Assembly (NCBI GenBank): GCA_964036195.1
Contig: OZ038460.1
Coordinates: 19,803,526-19,867,525 of the forward strand
Source of the DNA: Sphaerolaimus hirsutus
Lineage: Eukaryota; Nematoda; Chromadorea; Monhysterida; Sphaerolaimidae
DNA length: 64,000 nt
Reading direction: 5' to 3'
In this document: piece by piece, positions 34,601 to 43,084 of the stretch
Numbering within the stretch: the first letter of the stretch is position 1
How the letters are laid out: the number at the start of each line of letters is the position of its first letter
Position numbers and translations under genes: made by a program
Notes under the pieces: generated by a model
The model's database searches: none
What the model saw: the letters and a program-made list of their open reading frames with translations, nothing else
Told to the model about the DNA's origin: nothing

Positions 34601-37188
34601 TTCAGCTGCCGGAAAACGGAACGGAAAACGGAAAAAAATGTGCACTTGGCGGAAAACGGAAACGGAAACTGAAAAAGAGGCCAGAAAAACGGAAACGGAA
34701 AAATCAAATTAGCACGGAAATGGAAAAACTTGCTGAAATTTTGCCGGAAAATGATAAAATTTGCTGAAATTTTGCTGGAAGTAGGTTTGGCCGATGTTTT
34801 TTTAAAACGTTTTTTATAAAAAAAAACGTTTTTAAAAACAAACAAACATGACGTCCGAAATGTTTTTTTTTATTAAAAAAAACATCGACCAAAATTTTTA
34901 GTACTAAGCACTAGGTATTTTGCAAAATTTTTGCGCGCAAGCGCGCAATTTCACACACACATTGACATTGGTGGTTGTTTTCATTGGTTTTGTGGCATTG
35001 TTAGTATCAAAGTATCCATTTATATATGCTACCATGGGTTAATAAGCCGTCATATGTTGCTGTAGTATATAATATTGAGGTAATGTGCTTCCATGTACCT
35101 CCACAGTGTGTAAATTCACTCCCAAAGTAACAACCTCGTTTAAAAACCTTGTTTGATCACTATTCCGTGCCAAACTTTACCTGAAGTCACGAACATTCGA
35201 CTATAAGGCAATATACGAACGATATGTCGACGAAAAATGGATATTTTTGACACAAATCACCACTTATAATGCTATCCCATGGCTCCACAGACATACTATG
35301 GTCATATATAACATCACAGAGTATTGCCACTGTCTGATATACCTATATATGTTGACACAAGGTTATATCTGGGAGCTTTTAAAAAAAACGTTTTTTATTA
35401 AAAAAAACGTTTTTTTTTATTAAAAAAACATCGAGTTAAAAAAAAAACGTTTTTTCCAACCCTAGCTGGAAGTGGAAAAATTTTGCAGTAATTGTGCTGG
35501 AAACAGCAAAAAATTTTTCATATCATTGACAATCTGCATGAATTTTTACCAGTTTGGCTGATCAGAAAACAGAAAGTTGGGCCAGAAAAAAGTAAAATGG
35601 AAAATTGAGGCGGAAAATGGAAAAAAGGCGGAAAAACTGGAAATTGAGGTGGAAAGCGGAAAAACTGAAAATTTAGCCGGAAAACGGAAAATGAGCCGGA
35701 AAAACGGAAACGGAAAAAAAAGTTGCTGGAAAACGGAACGGAAAACGGTAAAAAAATTTCAGCAGCCGGAAAACGGAACGGAAAACGGAAAAAATTTGCC
35801 TGCGGAAAACGGAAACGGAAAACGGAAATTTGACACCCTACTCTAATTGAGAAATTTTGGACTGCTTGAGCATGCCGTCACAATTTATCATTTTTTGCAG
35901 ATTTGTAACGAAATATGTCAGCCCGACAATTTGCACTGACGAACTGAATTCCGTTCGAAATGCGGCGACAAGTGAAAAATTAACTGGTCTTGAAGTGTGT
36001 TTTTGTATATTTTTATTTTTCGTTCTTATTACTTAAAAAATATTCCTCACACTTTCACCCCCCCCCCAATCCAGATCCAGGTACGGTCAATAGTTCGGGA
36101 ATTAAGCGCCAATTACATTCACGATGACTGCAAATTGGGGCTAAAAATGTCCCTGGCGCCTGACTACCCCTTGACCCCAGTTTCCGTTTCCAGTGAAATT
36201 GATAAGACTGTCTCAGCGCAGAGGGATGTCACTAGAAAATGGCTGCTTCAGTTGAACGTGTTTTTGACGCATCAGGTTGGGGTTTTTTGGGGTTTCAGAC
36301 GGCAGTCCCGCACTCTGTAAAGTGTAGAGTAGAGTGTCAAATGTGATGCAAAATGGCTTAAATTTGTCAAATGTCACGCAAAATGTCGAAGGTTTGGTGA
36401 CAATATCGTGTTTTTTATTGACATTTTACATGACAATTTGAGACTATACTAACAGTTTACAGGGTGCGGGACTGCCCCCTGAATGCTGAATTTTGATTTG
36501 TTTTTGTCTGTGCGTGTAGACTGAATTGGCAAAATTGTTAAAGTTCAAATACATGCAATGCAATGCGTGAATCTTGTAAAATCGAGAAAAATAAAGTCGC
36601 ATTTCGCACGCATTTGCAGTTTTATCCGCTATAGATTTTTTTGAATGGGAAGTTTCATAAAACTAAGAGGTATTATTTAGCCGCTAGGCTTGATTATGTA
36701 ATATCGCCGCTGGTGTAAAATCTTATAAATTTTACGAAAGCCATCGTATAGAAAAATTTAACTGTTTTCTTGTCTCTTGACGATAAATTTTCGAACAATT
36801 GACCACTGAAAGTGTAGAATACAAAACAGGATCTTTTAATTTTTTATTGTTTTGACCAGCTCGCACCTGATTGCTCACTATTAATCCCCAATCATATCCG
36901 AATTTTAACTTTTTCGACATTTTTGGCAATCAGCCAACAAAAAATCATCCCTCTACTCAGAATGGTCGATTATGCACGGCGCTTTCAATGTGGAAATCTT
37001 CACTGGACAAATATTTATCCGGGGGTACAGAGTGCTCGATTTGTATGATGTTGATTCATGCAAATAATTATAGACTTCCTAATGTCGCCTGCAGGAGGTG
37101 CCACAATAAGTTCCACAATGCCTGTTTATATAAATGGTTTACTACCAGCGACCAGAGTACTTGCCCCCTGTGTAGGCATGTGTTTTAG
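16364..37188 (+). CDS. LTN1: Listerin, RING E3 ubiquitin ligase
   Basis: Listerin binds stalled 60S-nascent chain complexes and ubiquitinates the nascent chain in the cytosol. I could thread 28 exons in unbroken phase, about 1,630 codons (human about 1,766): 16364-16405, 16480-16689 (end uncertain), 16964-17065, 18171-18410, 18485-18528, 19087-19318, 19842-20036 (end uncertain), 20396-20577, 20941-21073, 21148-21312, 21374-21576, 22758-22887, 22953-23166, 23988-24161, 28637-28869, 29208-29409, 29472-29599, 30908-31119, 31168-31263, 31451-31607, 31862-32098, 32980-33152 (or from 33013), 33720-33815, 33874-34128, 34212-34520, 35901-35994, 36075-36275, 36961-37188. The N-terminal SGRAAQLL and KKDPVTRAKA segments, the long helical-repeat middle, the RWD-like C region and the terminal RING all match the family. 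Introns are stuffed with transposons, but no exon is broken. Confidence 0.93.
16740..16862. repeat. Degenerate GGGATC-type repeat in LTN1 intron 2
   Basis: Contains ATCCCGATC and CGGGAT units, with a worn start TAGGGTTAAAGTGGGAT. No clear second end. Confidence 0.5.
17013..17071. repeat. LTN1 exon 3 tail, original copy of a duplication
   Basis: Direct partner of 17829-17888. It covers the last 17 codons of exon 3 and its donor GTTTGT. Confidence 0.8.
17232..17671. mobile_element. hAT-like G-rich element, GACGTATCCAGG ends
   Basis: Starts CAGGGACGTATCCAGG and ends TATACGTCCTTG; flanks TGGCTTGG and GGGCTTGG agree at 7 of 8 bases. Internal order: poly-G tract with CAGCCCCCC complement, GGCGCCACGCCATGGCGC cluster, ATGTAAATATACATACATA, a decayed GCGCGC dyad, then TCTCACCCCGGGA and a poly-G/CTGCAG/poly-C stem. 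Five other copies in the window share this order. Confidence 0.8.
17829..17888 (+). pseudogene. Partial second copy of LTN1 exon 3
   Basis: Repeats the 3' half of exon 3 (LLDAAYAWT then a KLTL-ending segment) and a donor GTGTGT with only a few changes and an open frame, but lacks the exon's 5' half and an acceptor. The 757 bp between the copies are repeats, including an 8-bp-duplicating G-rich element. It could act as a decoy donor or a cryptic exon. Confidence 0.75.
17940..18090. repeat. Decayed copy of the GCGCGC-dyad cassette
   Basis: AAACAACCCCCAATG, TTTGCATGTGAAATTGCAC and TGTGCAAAAGATAGCTA match, in order, the cassette at 32690-32790, but the GCGCGC hairpin has mutated. Confidence 0.5.
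18590..18840. mobile_element. Multi-hairpin repeat of GAAGCGTG motifs in LTN1 intron 5
   Basis: At least three overlapping hairpins: GCGTCGGGAAGTGTCTTCAC against its inverse, CACACACATCACGAAAATC against GATTTTCGTGATGTTGGTGG, and GGAAGCGTGTGGAAG units in both orientations. No target duplication recognised. Confidence 0.6.
19401..19628. mobile_element. Short GATACGCACATCTG-type element with 9-bp duplication
   Basis: Starts GAGGGTGCACTAATACGCAC, ends GTGCGTATTAGGCATGTCCC, flanked by GGTTTAAAC (19392-19400, 19629-19637). Same CACTTGACA hairpin interior as 15379-15761 but with a single arm pair. Confidence 0.75.
20120..20335. repeat. AAGTG-motif repeat in LTN1 intron 7
   Basis: Alternating CACTT and AAGTG phrases (GGATAAGTGGCAATAAAAG, GACAAGTGAACTTC, CACTTGAGACTTTCCACTT). 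Looks like another short-motif element, but the ends are not certain. Confidence 0.4.
21716..22170. mobile_element. hAT-like element, AAAGTATATGTAAATGTA type
   Basis: Ends CAGAGTTGTTAG and GAACAACTGTG, flanked by a perfect CACTACAA duplication (21708-21715, 22171-22178). Filled with AGTACTTTT, AAAATGTAAA and GTAAAAGCGAGTAC units. Sits in LTN1 intron 11. Confidence 0.85.
22190..22335. repeat. Degenerate CCGATCCC repeat
   Basis: TTCCGATCC and CCCGATCGGGA units between a G-run and CCGTACTGGGGC. Probably a worn GGGATC element. Nothing else is seen between here and exon 12. Confidence 0.4.
23308..23690. mobile_element. hAT-like G-rich element, perfect 8-bp duplication
   Basis: Inverse orientation of 17232-17671. 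Starts CAGGGCCGTATCCAGG, ends GGATACGTCCCTG, flanked by ATTTACGT (23300-23307, 23691-23698). Includes TTGCGCGCAAGCGCGCA near 23420 and the GGCGCC cluster near 23565. Sits in LTN1 intron 13. Confidence 0.9.
24771..25348. mobile_element. hAT-like GGGATC element
   Basis: Ends TAGGGTTCAAACGGGAT and ATCCCGTTTGAACCCTA, flanked by a perfect CTTTTAAC duplication (24763-24770, 25349-25356). Both sides are GGGATCGGGATCGGGATT arrays; the centre has GGTCTCAGAACACTGTTGGA and a TTTTTGCATGCAAAAATG hairpin, kept in the copies at 49108 and 60257. Arginine/aspartate-rich frames read from it are artefacts. Confidence 0.9.
25428..27395. mobile_element. hAT-like CGGAAA element containing a BEL/Pao fragment
   Basis: Ends TAGGGTGTCAAAAAA and TTTGACACCCTA, flanked by a perfect CCCGCGAG duplication (25420-25427, 27396-27403). 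Outer zones are GGAAAACGGAAAACGG arrays. Between about 25745 and 27135 the filler is replaced by retrotransposon pol sequence. Confidence 0.9.
25740..27135 (+). pseudogene. BEL/Pao retrotransposon pol fragment (reverse transcriptase)
   Basis: The frame 25755-26561 contains the BEL/Pao reverse-transcriptase signature (HYLPHQPVITPG, RIVYNGSSGKPSFNECL, RFRAGNLAFIADIEKAFLQI). A shift near 26540 leads into a second segment with YIDNFI at the catalytic-site position; a stop near 26852 leads into a third (SAYDPIGFTAPVSLTLKSQL). Gag, protease, RNase H, integrase and LTRs are absent. The piece begins right after GTTTGGCT, a phrase of the host CGGAAA element, so it was inserted into or captured by that element. 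Confidence 0.85.
27610..28453. mobile_element. hAT-like TACCG element
   Basis: Ends TAGGGTGGCAG and CTGCCACCCTA, flanked by a perfect ATTCGGGA duplication (27602-27609, 28454-28461) lying inside a GGGATC element. Both sides are TACCGTACCGTACCG arrays with ATTTACCGCA spacers. The centre holds TTTTTGCGCGCAAGCGCGCA and a piece resembling the CTATC-element core. Confidence 0.9.
29646..29824. mobile_element. TACCGCATTTA-ended element, CTCGAATAATTTGCC type
   Basis: Starts TACCGCATTTACTCGAATAA, ends TTATTTGAGTAAATACTGTA. Interior phrases CCCCTCAAACAGCCCC and GTTTGACGAAAAATAATTCC are typical of the family. LTN1 intron 17. Confidence 0.75.
29886..30811. mobile_element. hAT-like G-rich element with a nested CGGAAA element
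   Basis: Starts CAAGGACGTAGCCAGG, ends CTGGCTACGTCCCTG, flanked by a perfect ATGTGGTG duplication (29878-29885, 30812-30819). It is split by the element at 29926-30476. The GGCGCCATGGCG cluster and GTATATGTATGTAAAATACA palindrome are near 30630-30700. Confidence 0.88.
29926..30476. mobile_element. hAT-like CGGAAA element
   Basis: Ends TAGGGTGTCAACAAA and GTTGACACCCTA, flanked by a perfect GGCGGCCG duplication (29918-29925, 30477-30484) from the host. Filled with CGGAAAACGGAAACGG and AATTTTGCCGGAAACGG; retains the CCAGTTTGGCTGAAACAG core phrase. Confidence 0.9.
31636..31805. mobile_element. TACCGTGAATC-ended element, CTCGAATAAGTCCCC type
   Basis: Starts TACCGTGAATCCTCGAATAA, ends TTATTCGAGGATTTACGGTA; interior CTCGAATAACTCCCCCCTC units. 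LTN1 intron 20. Confidence 0.8.
32235..32906. mobile_element. hAT-like element of the AAACG/GCGCGC cassette family
   Basis: Flanked by a perfect GTATTCTG duplication (32227-32234, 32907-32914). The left end is worn (TAAGGTTTTTTTC), the right end is GGCCATCCCTA. It carries, in reverse order, the cassette of 34782-35464: CCCAGATATGGTTATGAGTC, GCCATGGGATATCATTATAA and TTGCGCGCTTGCGCGCAA. LTN1 intron 21. Confidence 0.8.
33543..33633. mobile_element. 91-bp hAT-like mini-element
   Basis: Ends TAGGGATGGAAAAG and GACATTCCTA with AATGACGTTTTTAAGTGACG inside. Flanks CTTATGGG and GTTATGGG agree at 7 of 8 bases. One of the smallest elements in the window, nearly all ends. Confidence 0.65.
34551..35840. 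mobile_element. hAT-like CGGAAA element with a nested hAT-like element
   Basis: Ends TAGGGTGTCAAAAAA and TTTGACACCCTA, flanked by a perfect CTCTAATT duplication (34543-34550, 35841-35848). CGGAAA arrays on both sides; interrupted at 34782-35464. It begins 30 bp after the donor of LTN1 exon 25. Confidence 0.9.
34782..35464. mobile_element. hAT-like AAACG element with GCGCGC cassette
   Basis: Ends TAGGTTTGGCCGATG and TTTTCCAACCCTA, flanked by a perfect GCTGGAAG duplication (34774-34781, 35465-35472). The ends consist of AAAACGTTTTTTATAAAAAAAAACG; the core has TTTGCGCGCAAGCGCGCAAT near 34932, then a stretch shared with 45434-46038. Confidence 0.9.
36312..36478. mobile_element. GTCAAATG foldback MITE
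   Basis: GGCAGTCCCGCACTCTGTAAA at the left against CAGGGTGCGGGACTGCCCCC at the right, in LTN1 intron 27. The rest of that intron (36480-36950) shows no recognised feature. Confidence 0.7.
36961..37188 (+). CDS. LTN1: LTN1 terminal exon with RING-CH type finger
   Basis: The exon follows CTCTACTCAG and encodes 75 residues and a TAG stop. The zinc ligands are ordered CxxC, 15 residues, CxxC, four residues, HxxC, 12 residues, CPLC, the C4HC3 pattern typical of listerin, with the conserved FHNACLYKWF. The RING recruits the E2 and gives ligase activity. All eight ligands are present, so this copy looks active. Confidence 0.95.
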   Translation, partial: NGRLCTALSMWKSSLDKYLSGGTECSICMMLIHANNYRLPNVACRRCHNKFHNACLYKWFTTSDQSTCPLCRHVF

Positions 37189-37320
37189 GTTGGGATGAAT
37201 GTATTTGTTGTTTTTGGATTTTTTGTTAATTATTCTATTTATTATTTTAGTTATTTTAGTTCTCAGTTTTTTGTTTTGTGCCTTTTTGATGTTTTGGATA
37301 CAAGTTTCTTATATAACTGT

Positions 37321-37326
37321 ATTAAA
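37321..37326 (+). promoter_or_regulatory. Possible LTN1 poly(A) signal
   Basis: ATTAAA, 133 bp after the stop codon and just before the repeat at 37347. It is the best match to a polyadenylation hexamer in the first 200 bp downstream. Confidence 0.35.
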
Positions 37327-37346
37327 ATGTCAGTATGTATTATTCT

Positions 37347-37733
37347 TACCGTAAATCCTCGAATAAGTCCCCGGGGTAATTATTTTTTCGTCAGAATTTA
37401 TTGAGGGAAGACCTATTCTAGGGGGAAGTTAGTCGAGGGGACGAGTTATTTTTTCGTCAAAATATTGAGGAAAATGCATGATCAATAAATTGCATGAATG
37501 GGGTTAAATTCATTCATGAATCGATATGTAAGGCAATGGAATCAATGCTAGTGAACATCAACTGCAATAGGACACATTCTTTTTAATGTACACACATCTA
37601 TAACGTGTTTATACATGCACGTCGTTTCCACCCATAAAGTAGGGGGGGAGTTAATCGAGGGGGGGGGGTATTTTTTCCTCAGTCAGCTAATGGGGGGAGT
37701 TATTCGAGGGGGGATACTCGAGGATTTACGGTA
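37347..37733. mobile_element. TACCGTAAATC-ended element downstream of LTN1
   Basis: Starts TACCGTAAATCCTCGAATAA, ends CTCGAGGATTTACGGTA, with TA at both boundaries. Interior includes GTTATTTTTTCGTCA and GGGGGGAGTTATTCGAGG. A likely source of 3' flank sequence for LTN1 transcripts. Confidence 0.8.
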
Positions 37734-38423
37734 ACTTGTTTTTAGCTGCGGTTGTTGTATGGAATACCGTTCGAAGTATTCAGTGATATTTATTTTGCGG
37801 TTCAGTTTTGATGGTTATGTTGGTTTTGTCTAGAACTACATTCACTTGTTATTTTTTATGGTATTTTTTGTTTGATTATCAAAAAACTTCGAAAATCACT
37901 TTGAAGAATCAAACTGGTGAAAATTTCGCACTTTGTCAAGTGCTAATTGAGGTGGAAAACTTGTAAAGTTTACACACTTTGCTCTGAAATCTACCATATT
38001 TCATATATTATGAGAAACAAAAGTTTGTTGGGTAATTTCCTCCCAATCAATGCATTTTCCAAATTGGGGAATTTGTGCAGAATTTTATCACAGAATCCCA
38101 TCAAATTATTCGTCAAAAAATGGTAACGCTCTGTGGAAATCATGTAGTAGGCGCAGTAATATTCAAATTAAAGCCGTTCTTTTTTCGTCAACTTTTTAAC
38201 CTGCCGTTCCATTGGAAGTGTCGTTTTATTAGAAGAAACACGGTACTGCAACTTTTTCTTGCCCATCACTTTTCACTTGACAAAGTGCCGAATTTGATCC
38301 CCAAAGAAGTCCGTGTCTCGCTGTCGCAAACACTCTTAACGTGTTCATTTCCTTTCAATTCAAAATCTGTCCCCCTATTTTTCCCAGCACCTATCTTTGA
38401 AAGCAAAAAAAATCCAACTACAG
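37734..38423. other. Intergenic DNA after LTN1
   Basis: AT-rich, with no recognised gene. At 38165-38245 there is a worn GCCGTTCTATT element (GTCAACTTTTTAACCTGCCG, GAAGAAACACGGTAC). Confidence 0.5.
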
Positions 38424-38579
38424 GGTGTCCCGCAAAATGACTAGAGGTCGAGGGTATCGGGGCAGGGGCCGTCCCCCGAAAAGAAGTTATGTCTCGGATT
38501 ACGGTAGAGGCGCGTCGGCCAAGGGTGCGAAACTTTTGACCCAAAATGCACCGATTTCTGATGTCGACTGCACTAGCAG
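38424..38579 (+). CDS. Orphan coding-like exon with an AT-hook
   Basis: Acceptor CAACTACAG, ATG at 38437, donor GTTTGTG after codon phase 2. The frame encodes a glycine/arginine-rich start with GRGRPPKRSY, a good AT-hook core (GRP flanked by basic residues), as in many chromatin proteins. I found no following exon that joins in phase with confidence, so the gene is unknown. It may belong to a gene whose other exons lie in the repeat-rich stretch to 51 kb, or be a lone pseudo-exon. Confidence 0.4.
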
Positions 38580-40599
38580 GTTTGTGGGAATTTTTTTACA
38601 TTCTTGTTGTTGTTTTTGGCGGCGTGCCAGATTGTGTGTATAATGCACTTAACACCAGGCACTTGGCATTTTGCCATTGATGTAGGTAAATTTCTAACAA
38701 TGAGTTTTTGGAAGATCAATATAGCCTCGGAATTTTTCCGTTTGACGTCTAGTTGACCGGTATCCTGTAACTTGTACCTCCAATAGGAATTCGGAATTTT
38801 ACGTGTCATTTTTAATGCACAAAAATACTTTTTATGCCATGTAGAAAACACGTCATTTTGGGGAGGGGGGTAGTATTAAGCGAAATAATAAAATGCCCTG
38901 ACTTCAGACCTTGTTGTGATTATTCAGATTTCTATCATTTGCTTTGCGAATACTTTCGGTGCCAAAATTTTCTGTCAACCGATTTTCATAGCAGATTTTT
39001 ATTTTCATTTATCCTTTTAATGCCGCCATGTAAAACAAATCGCTATCATCTACCTAACTTGATACTGCAATAGCTACAAATCGCTCAATTAAACTCAAAT
39101 TGCAATTCCCTAATCACATGCATTAATTAAAACGATATCTCTCTTTAAACAGACACAAATACAATGCCAAAAATAGCCCATGTCCAAATTAAATATACTC
39201 CATGCCACCGTATTTTATTGATTGCATGTTTCAACCAATGTACTCACAACGCGTGTATTGTGTTATGTATGGGGTGAGGGTGCTATCATGCAAATGCGTG
39301 TGTTCCTTGTTTTGATGCATGATTTCTTTCCAGGGATCAAATTCAATGTGCCCGACATTTTGGGTAGCCCGATTTGTTGGGTAGAGATTTTTTACACTGT
39401 TTGATTAAATTTGGTTGGGAACACTTGTTGACAGTCGATCATTTGTCGACTGAACATGTTTACCGATTTATTTACACCGGTTCACCGGTTTTGTTAACCG
39501 TTACATAACTTTTTATGAACTGTCTTTAATCCGAACATGTCTATAATTGATTTTTCAGTTGACCGGAAAGCGACTGTCAACTTGATGTTCGTCTGGCTCA
39601 AATTTGGTTCTGATTAGTATTATATTTATGAAAAGTTAAACTTTTGAAAAAAAATGTTTTTAAGTTATATCTGGGGGCAGTCCCAAGCCCTGTAAAGTGT
39701 TAAGTAAAGTGTCAAATGTAAAGTCAAATGCTAAGTAAAGTGTGAATCAAAACAAAAAAGAAAAGATTTTATTACTGAACTTTGCATGACAATTGACAGT
39801 TTACTTTGCATTTGACTTTACATTTGACTTTACAAATGATTTGACACTTTACTTTACACTTCACAGGGCTTGGGACTGCCACCTGATATAATCTGTCGAA
39901 TACCATACATAGTATAGAGCACTTTTACAAGTTGAACATCACTCATTTGTCGATAAAATAATCGGGCCGCCCGACAAAATGCGGCACATCTTACGTTCAA
40001 ATTGGATCTGGCCCCTGGTCTGGGTGACCCCTGGAACCCGTTCGGCTATATTAAACATGAGCTCATGTTGCATGTGCTCACCCCTTGATGATTTTTATTA
40101 CATTACGCTTGCGTTGCAAATGTTTGGGGGTTCCGTTCTGTTTGCCTCAGCTTGTATTTATGTATGTACCTGATTTTGTGGTGGTATATTGATTGAAATG
40201 GAGATTTACAGGGTGTTTCAGATTTTTTGATGGACTTTTGATGTTTGAATGGCTTGTGGTGTTGTGTGGATTTTTCTATTGTGTCTATTAGCATTTTATT
40301 TATGTTTATTATTTCGCTTTTTTCATTCTCATGGGAATTCTCATTTTCTTCACTCATCTCATTTTATCTGTCTTTATCATCATATTTATGCCATTTGTGC
40401 GTTTACTTTTCTCTTTTCAAAATTATTTCATTATCGTTCATTCAACTTCTAATGAGTACTCTTTTTGTTTTTATATCCAGAACTGAGTCCAATTATTCGG
40501 TTCCATACAAACTTTTTAATGGCTTTATAGCTGCACACAATAGTTTACCCACAGTAAGCTAACCATTTAGTAAACTCAAAAATCAACTTTGAGTGGCAT
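38580..40599. other. Intergenic stretch, few features
   Basis: Mostly AT-rich unique DNA. The one clear repeat is at 39676-39882, listed separately. Open frames here have no recognisable domains. Confidence 0.5.
39676..39882. mobile_element. Foldback MITE, AAAGTGTCAAATG variant
   Basis: GGGCAGTCCCAAGCCCTGT at the left, ACAGGGCTTGGGACTGCC at the right, with AAAGTGTCAAATGTAAAGTC units and an AAAACAAAAAAGAAAAGAT centre shared with the copy at 12028-12222. Confidence 0.8.
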
Positions 40600-41073
40600 C
40601 AGGGGTCTCCAAGATTTTGGCCTTCGCGGGGGCTGGATAGATAGCAAATCGCTCCTCCGGAGGGATAGATAGCTGAAAAATTTTTCTGGGGGGGGGGTCG
40701 CGGGGGCAAAATATATAGTTTTTTTCAGTGCATAGAAGGCCGAAAGGGCAAAAAAATCGCTAATAATCGGTTAAAAGTGGCCAAAAGTAGGTTTAAAATG
40801 GCTAAAAACAGGCATATAACCATGCATATAGCTGGAGAGCACGATTTTGATGGTGAAAAACTGTAAAAAGGTGCGACAATTGGTGATTTTTAGCGAAAAT
40901 TGGGGCAAAATTTCTCAAAAACCACTCCAGATAGATAGATAGCTGAGCGATTTGGGGGGGAGGTCTTTGGGGGTAGTAGCCAAAATTTTTGCCTCGGGAT
41001 AGATAGATAGCTGGCGGATTTGGGGGGGTGGCAGCCTCCCCCCCCCCCCAGCCCCCCCCCTAGGAGACCCCTG
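40600..41073. mobile_element. hAT-like CTATC-type element
   Basis: Starts CAGGGGTCTCCAAGATTTTG, ends CTAGGAGACCCCTG. Flanks AGTGGCAT and AGTGGGAT agree at 7 of 8. It gives the near-intact form of the element at 24462-27513 in reverse orientation, with GATAGATAGATAGCTG arrays near both ends. Confidence 0.8.
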
Positions 41074-41346
41074 AGTGGGATTTAAGTTTGCTGAAATTAC
41101 GCCTTCGTAAAATGTAGTTGGCTGAGGGAAAAAAATAACTAATACACTAAACTCAAATGCGTTCAAGACTGATTTATGAGTTTACTAATTTAAAAAAATT
41201 TCATTAGTAAACTAGTGTGTGTAGCGACTTTCTATATCAATATTCAGCATAAAAATAATCGGTTTTCAATATTCTATATATTATAACTCGTTACAATAAA
41301 TCCAACCTTATGCTATATAACTCTGTGTATAAACTACTGAAGAATA

Positions 41347-41582
41347 TACCGTATTTGATTGAATAATTCGTCTTTGAATAATTCACCCTCTATAATAATA
41401 CCCGCCTGTTAGACGAGTGGAGAAAAAATAAACCCCCACCCTCGAAAAATCCCCGAAATATGCCTGAAAATTGTGGCGAAATAATAAATTGCTCCTTTAA
41501 TACTTCCTCCACTTGAAAAATCCCCCCCCCCTCAAAAAGCCTGACGAAAAATCCCAGGGGAACTATTCTAGCAACTACGGTA
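41347..41582. mobile_element. TACCGTATTTG-ended element, TTGAATAATTCACCC type
   Basis: Starts TACCGTATTTGATTGAATAA, ends ACTATTCTAGCAACTACGG then TA. Interior CTCGAAAAATCCCC and GCCTGACGAAAAATC. Confidence 0.7.
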
Positions 41583-41756
41583 TTCTCAGTACAACTAGAA
41601 CTCAGTATAAACTAAGAATATATTTATAGGGCAGCGGTTTGAATGACCGTCCATGTCACGCAATCATTAATACTCCCTTCTCTCGTTACTTTGGCTCGCT
41701 CGCCTAGAGTTTGAGCTCAATATAATGTGATGTTTCTAGAACAGCCTTGTTTGAAA

Positions 41757-42123
41757 TAGGGATGGGAAAACGGTTTTTTAAACGAACATGTGCCAGTCCC
41801 AGACCCTGTAAAAAGCCCTGTAAAATGTAAAATGTCATGCAAAGTGTCAAAAGTCATGGAAAATGCCCTGCAAAATGGCAACCGAGTTGCCATTTTGCAG
41901 GGCATTTTCCATGACTTTTGACACTTTGCATGACATTTTACATTTTACAGGGCTTTTTACAGGGTCTGGGAGTGCCCCATGTGTTTTTAATATTTATTAT
42001 GTTTATTATTTAAAGAAGGGTTTTAAAAAAAATCATAAATATGTTGATGCGTCAGGCCGTCAGCAATGCATGCAAGTTTTCAATGCATGCTTTGTTTTTA
42101 AAATCAAAGTTAAAAATTTCCTA
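41757..42123. mobile_element. Probable hAT-like element with a nested MITE
   Basis: Starts TAGGGATGGGAAAACGG and may end TTTCCTA at 42123; flanks GTTTGAAA and GTCTGAAT agree at only 6 of 8. A clean TGTAAAATG MITE (41791-41976) occupies the left half. Confidence 0.45.
41791..41976. mobile_element. Foldback MITE, TGTAAAATG/GTCAAA family, near-perfect
   Basis: GCCAGTCCCAGACCCTGTAAA at the left and its inverse at the right; arms pair almost without mismatch through GGCAACCGAGTTGCC at the centre. Short matching flanks (ATGTG). Confidence 0.85.
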
Positions 42124-42342
42124 GTCTGAATGTCCTCCTATACTTCCTCCTATACTTGTTAAAAAATGTAGGAATGTATGTGGTGAGGGCTGTTCTGAAA
42201 GTCGGACACATATATATTTGTGACAATTAAAATAATTGAACCTCTTTCACTATTATTCACCTTAACTAGACATAAATCATTAGTGGGGAAAATTATTTTA
42301 GAATTTTTTTTCAATTGCCATAACTTAAGTGTGAGTCGAGTG

Positions 42343-42510
42343 ATAGGGTTGGAAATTCAAAATTTTCGGTTCCGGTTCTCGGTTCCAAAAGATTTCGGTT
42401 CGGGCATCGGTTCTCTGTTCCTGATAAATTTCCGGTTCTCGGTTCGGTTCTCAAGCTCGGTTCCAAAATATTGCTCGGTTCTCGGTTCGGTTCGGGTTCC
42501 CAACCCTAGT
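42343..42510. mobile_element. GGTTCTCGGTTC short-motif element
   Basis: Starts TAGGGTTGGAAATTC, ends GTTCCCAACCCTA; filled with GGTTCTCGGTTCGGTTC. The end shape is that of the hAT-like set, but an exact 8-bp duplication is not seen (AGTGATA recurs on both sides). Confidence 0.65.
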
Positions 42511-43084
42511 GATATAAGGTCTCGAAGGTGTTCCCCTTCTTATTTAATTATCCTTAACAATCTTTAAAATGTAATTTGCATGAGTGAACTACTTTGCGAA
42601 AGCACCTGGCTTGAGTATAACATTGATTAGTAGCTGACGCAAATGTCTGAAAATGTCTTGTCATTTCCAGTAACAAGTCTAGATTCAAGTATCAAAGAAG
42701 GTTTTGAAAAAAAGTGTCAAATGTCAACGACAAATGCACTTACATTTAACTTTTCGACTCACATTCAATTGTCAACTTTGTCTTGACACAATTGTGTCCC
42801 TTGGCGGCGTTCATATGGAATTTCGATCTAGATTTTATACACAATATTTATCCAATATTTTAATTGAATCGGCTGTCGTTGGTGAATAAGAGAGGGATAT
42901 TGCTATTGCTAATGATAAAGTTCATTTCTGCCAAGACAATTTGTGCTTGATTGAATTGGGCAAGTAATGTTATTCGTTTACAAAATGGAAAATTGGGACT
43001 GAAACATCGCCAGTGTTGGCTGGATGTCATTAGGTAACCTTGATTGGATAATTTTGCGGTAGTCGGCCAACAAAAATTTAGGCT

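Noticed and set aside
42343-42510. Exact 8-bp target duplication for the GGTTC element
   Set aside because: Flanks TCGAGTGA and GTGATATA do not match as 8-mers; only AGTGATA recurs, so the superfamily was left open.
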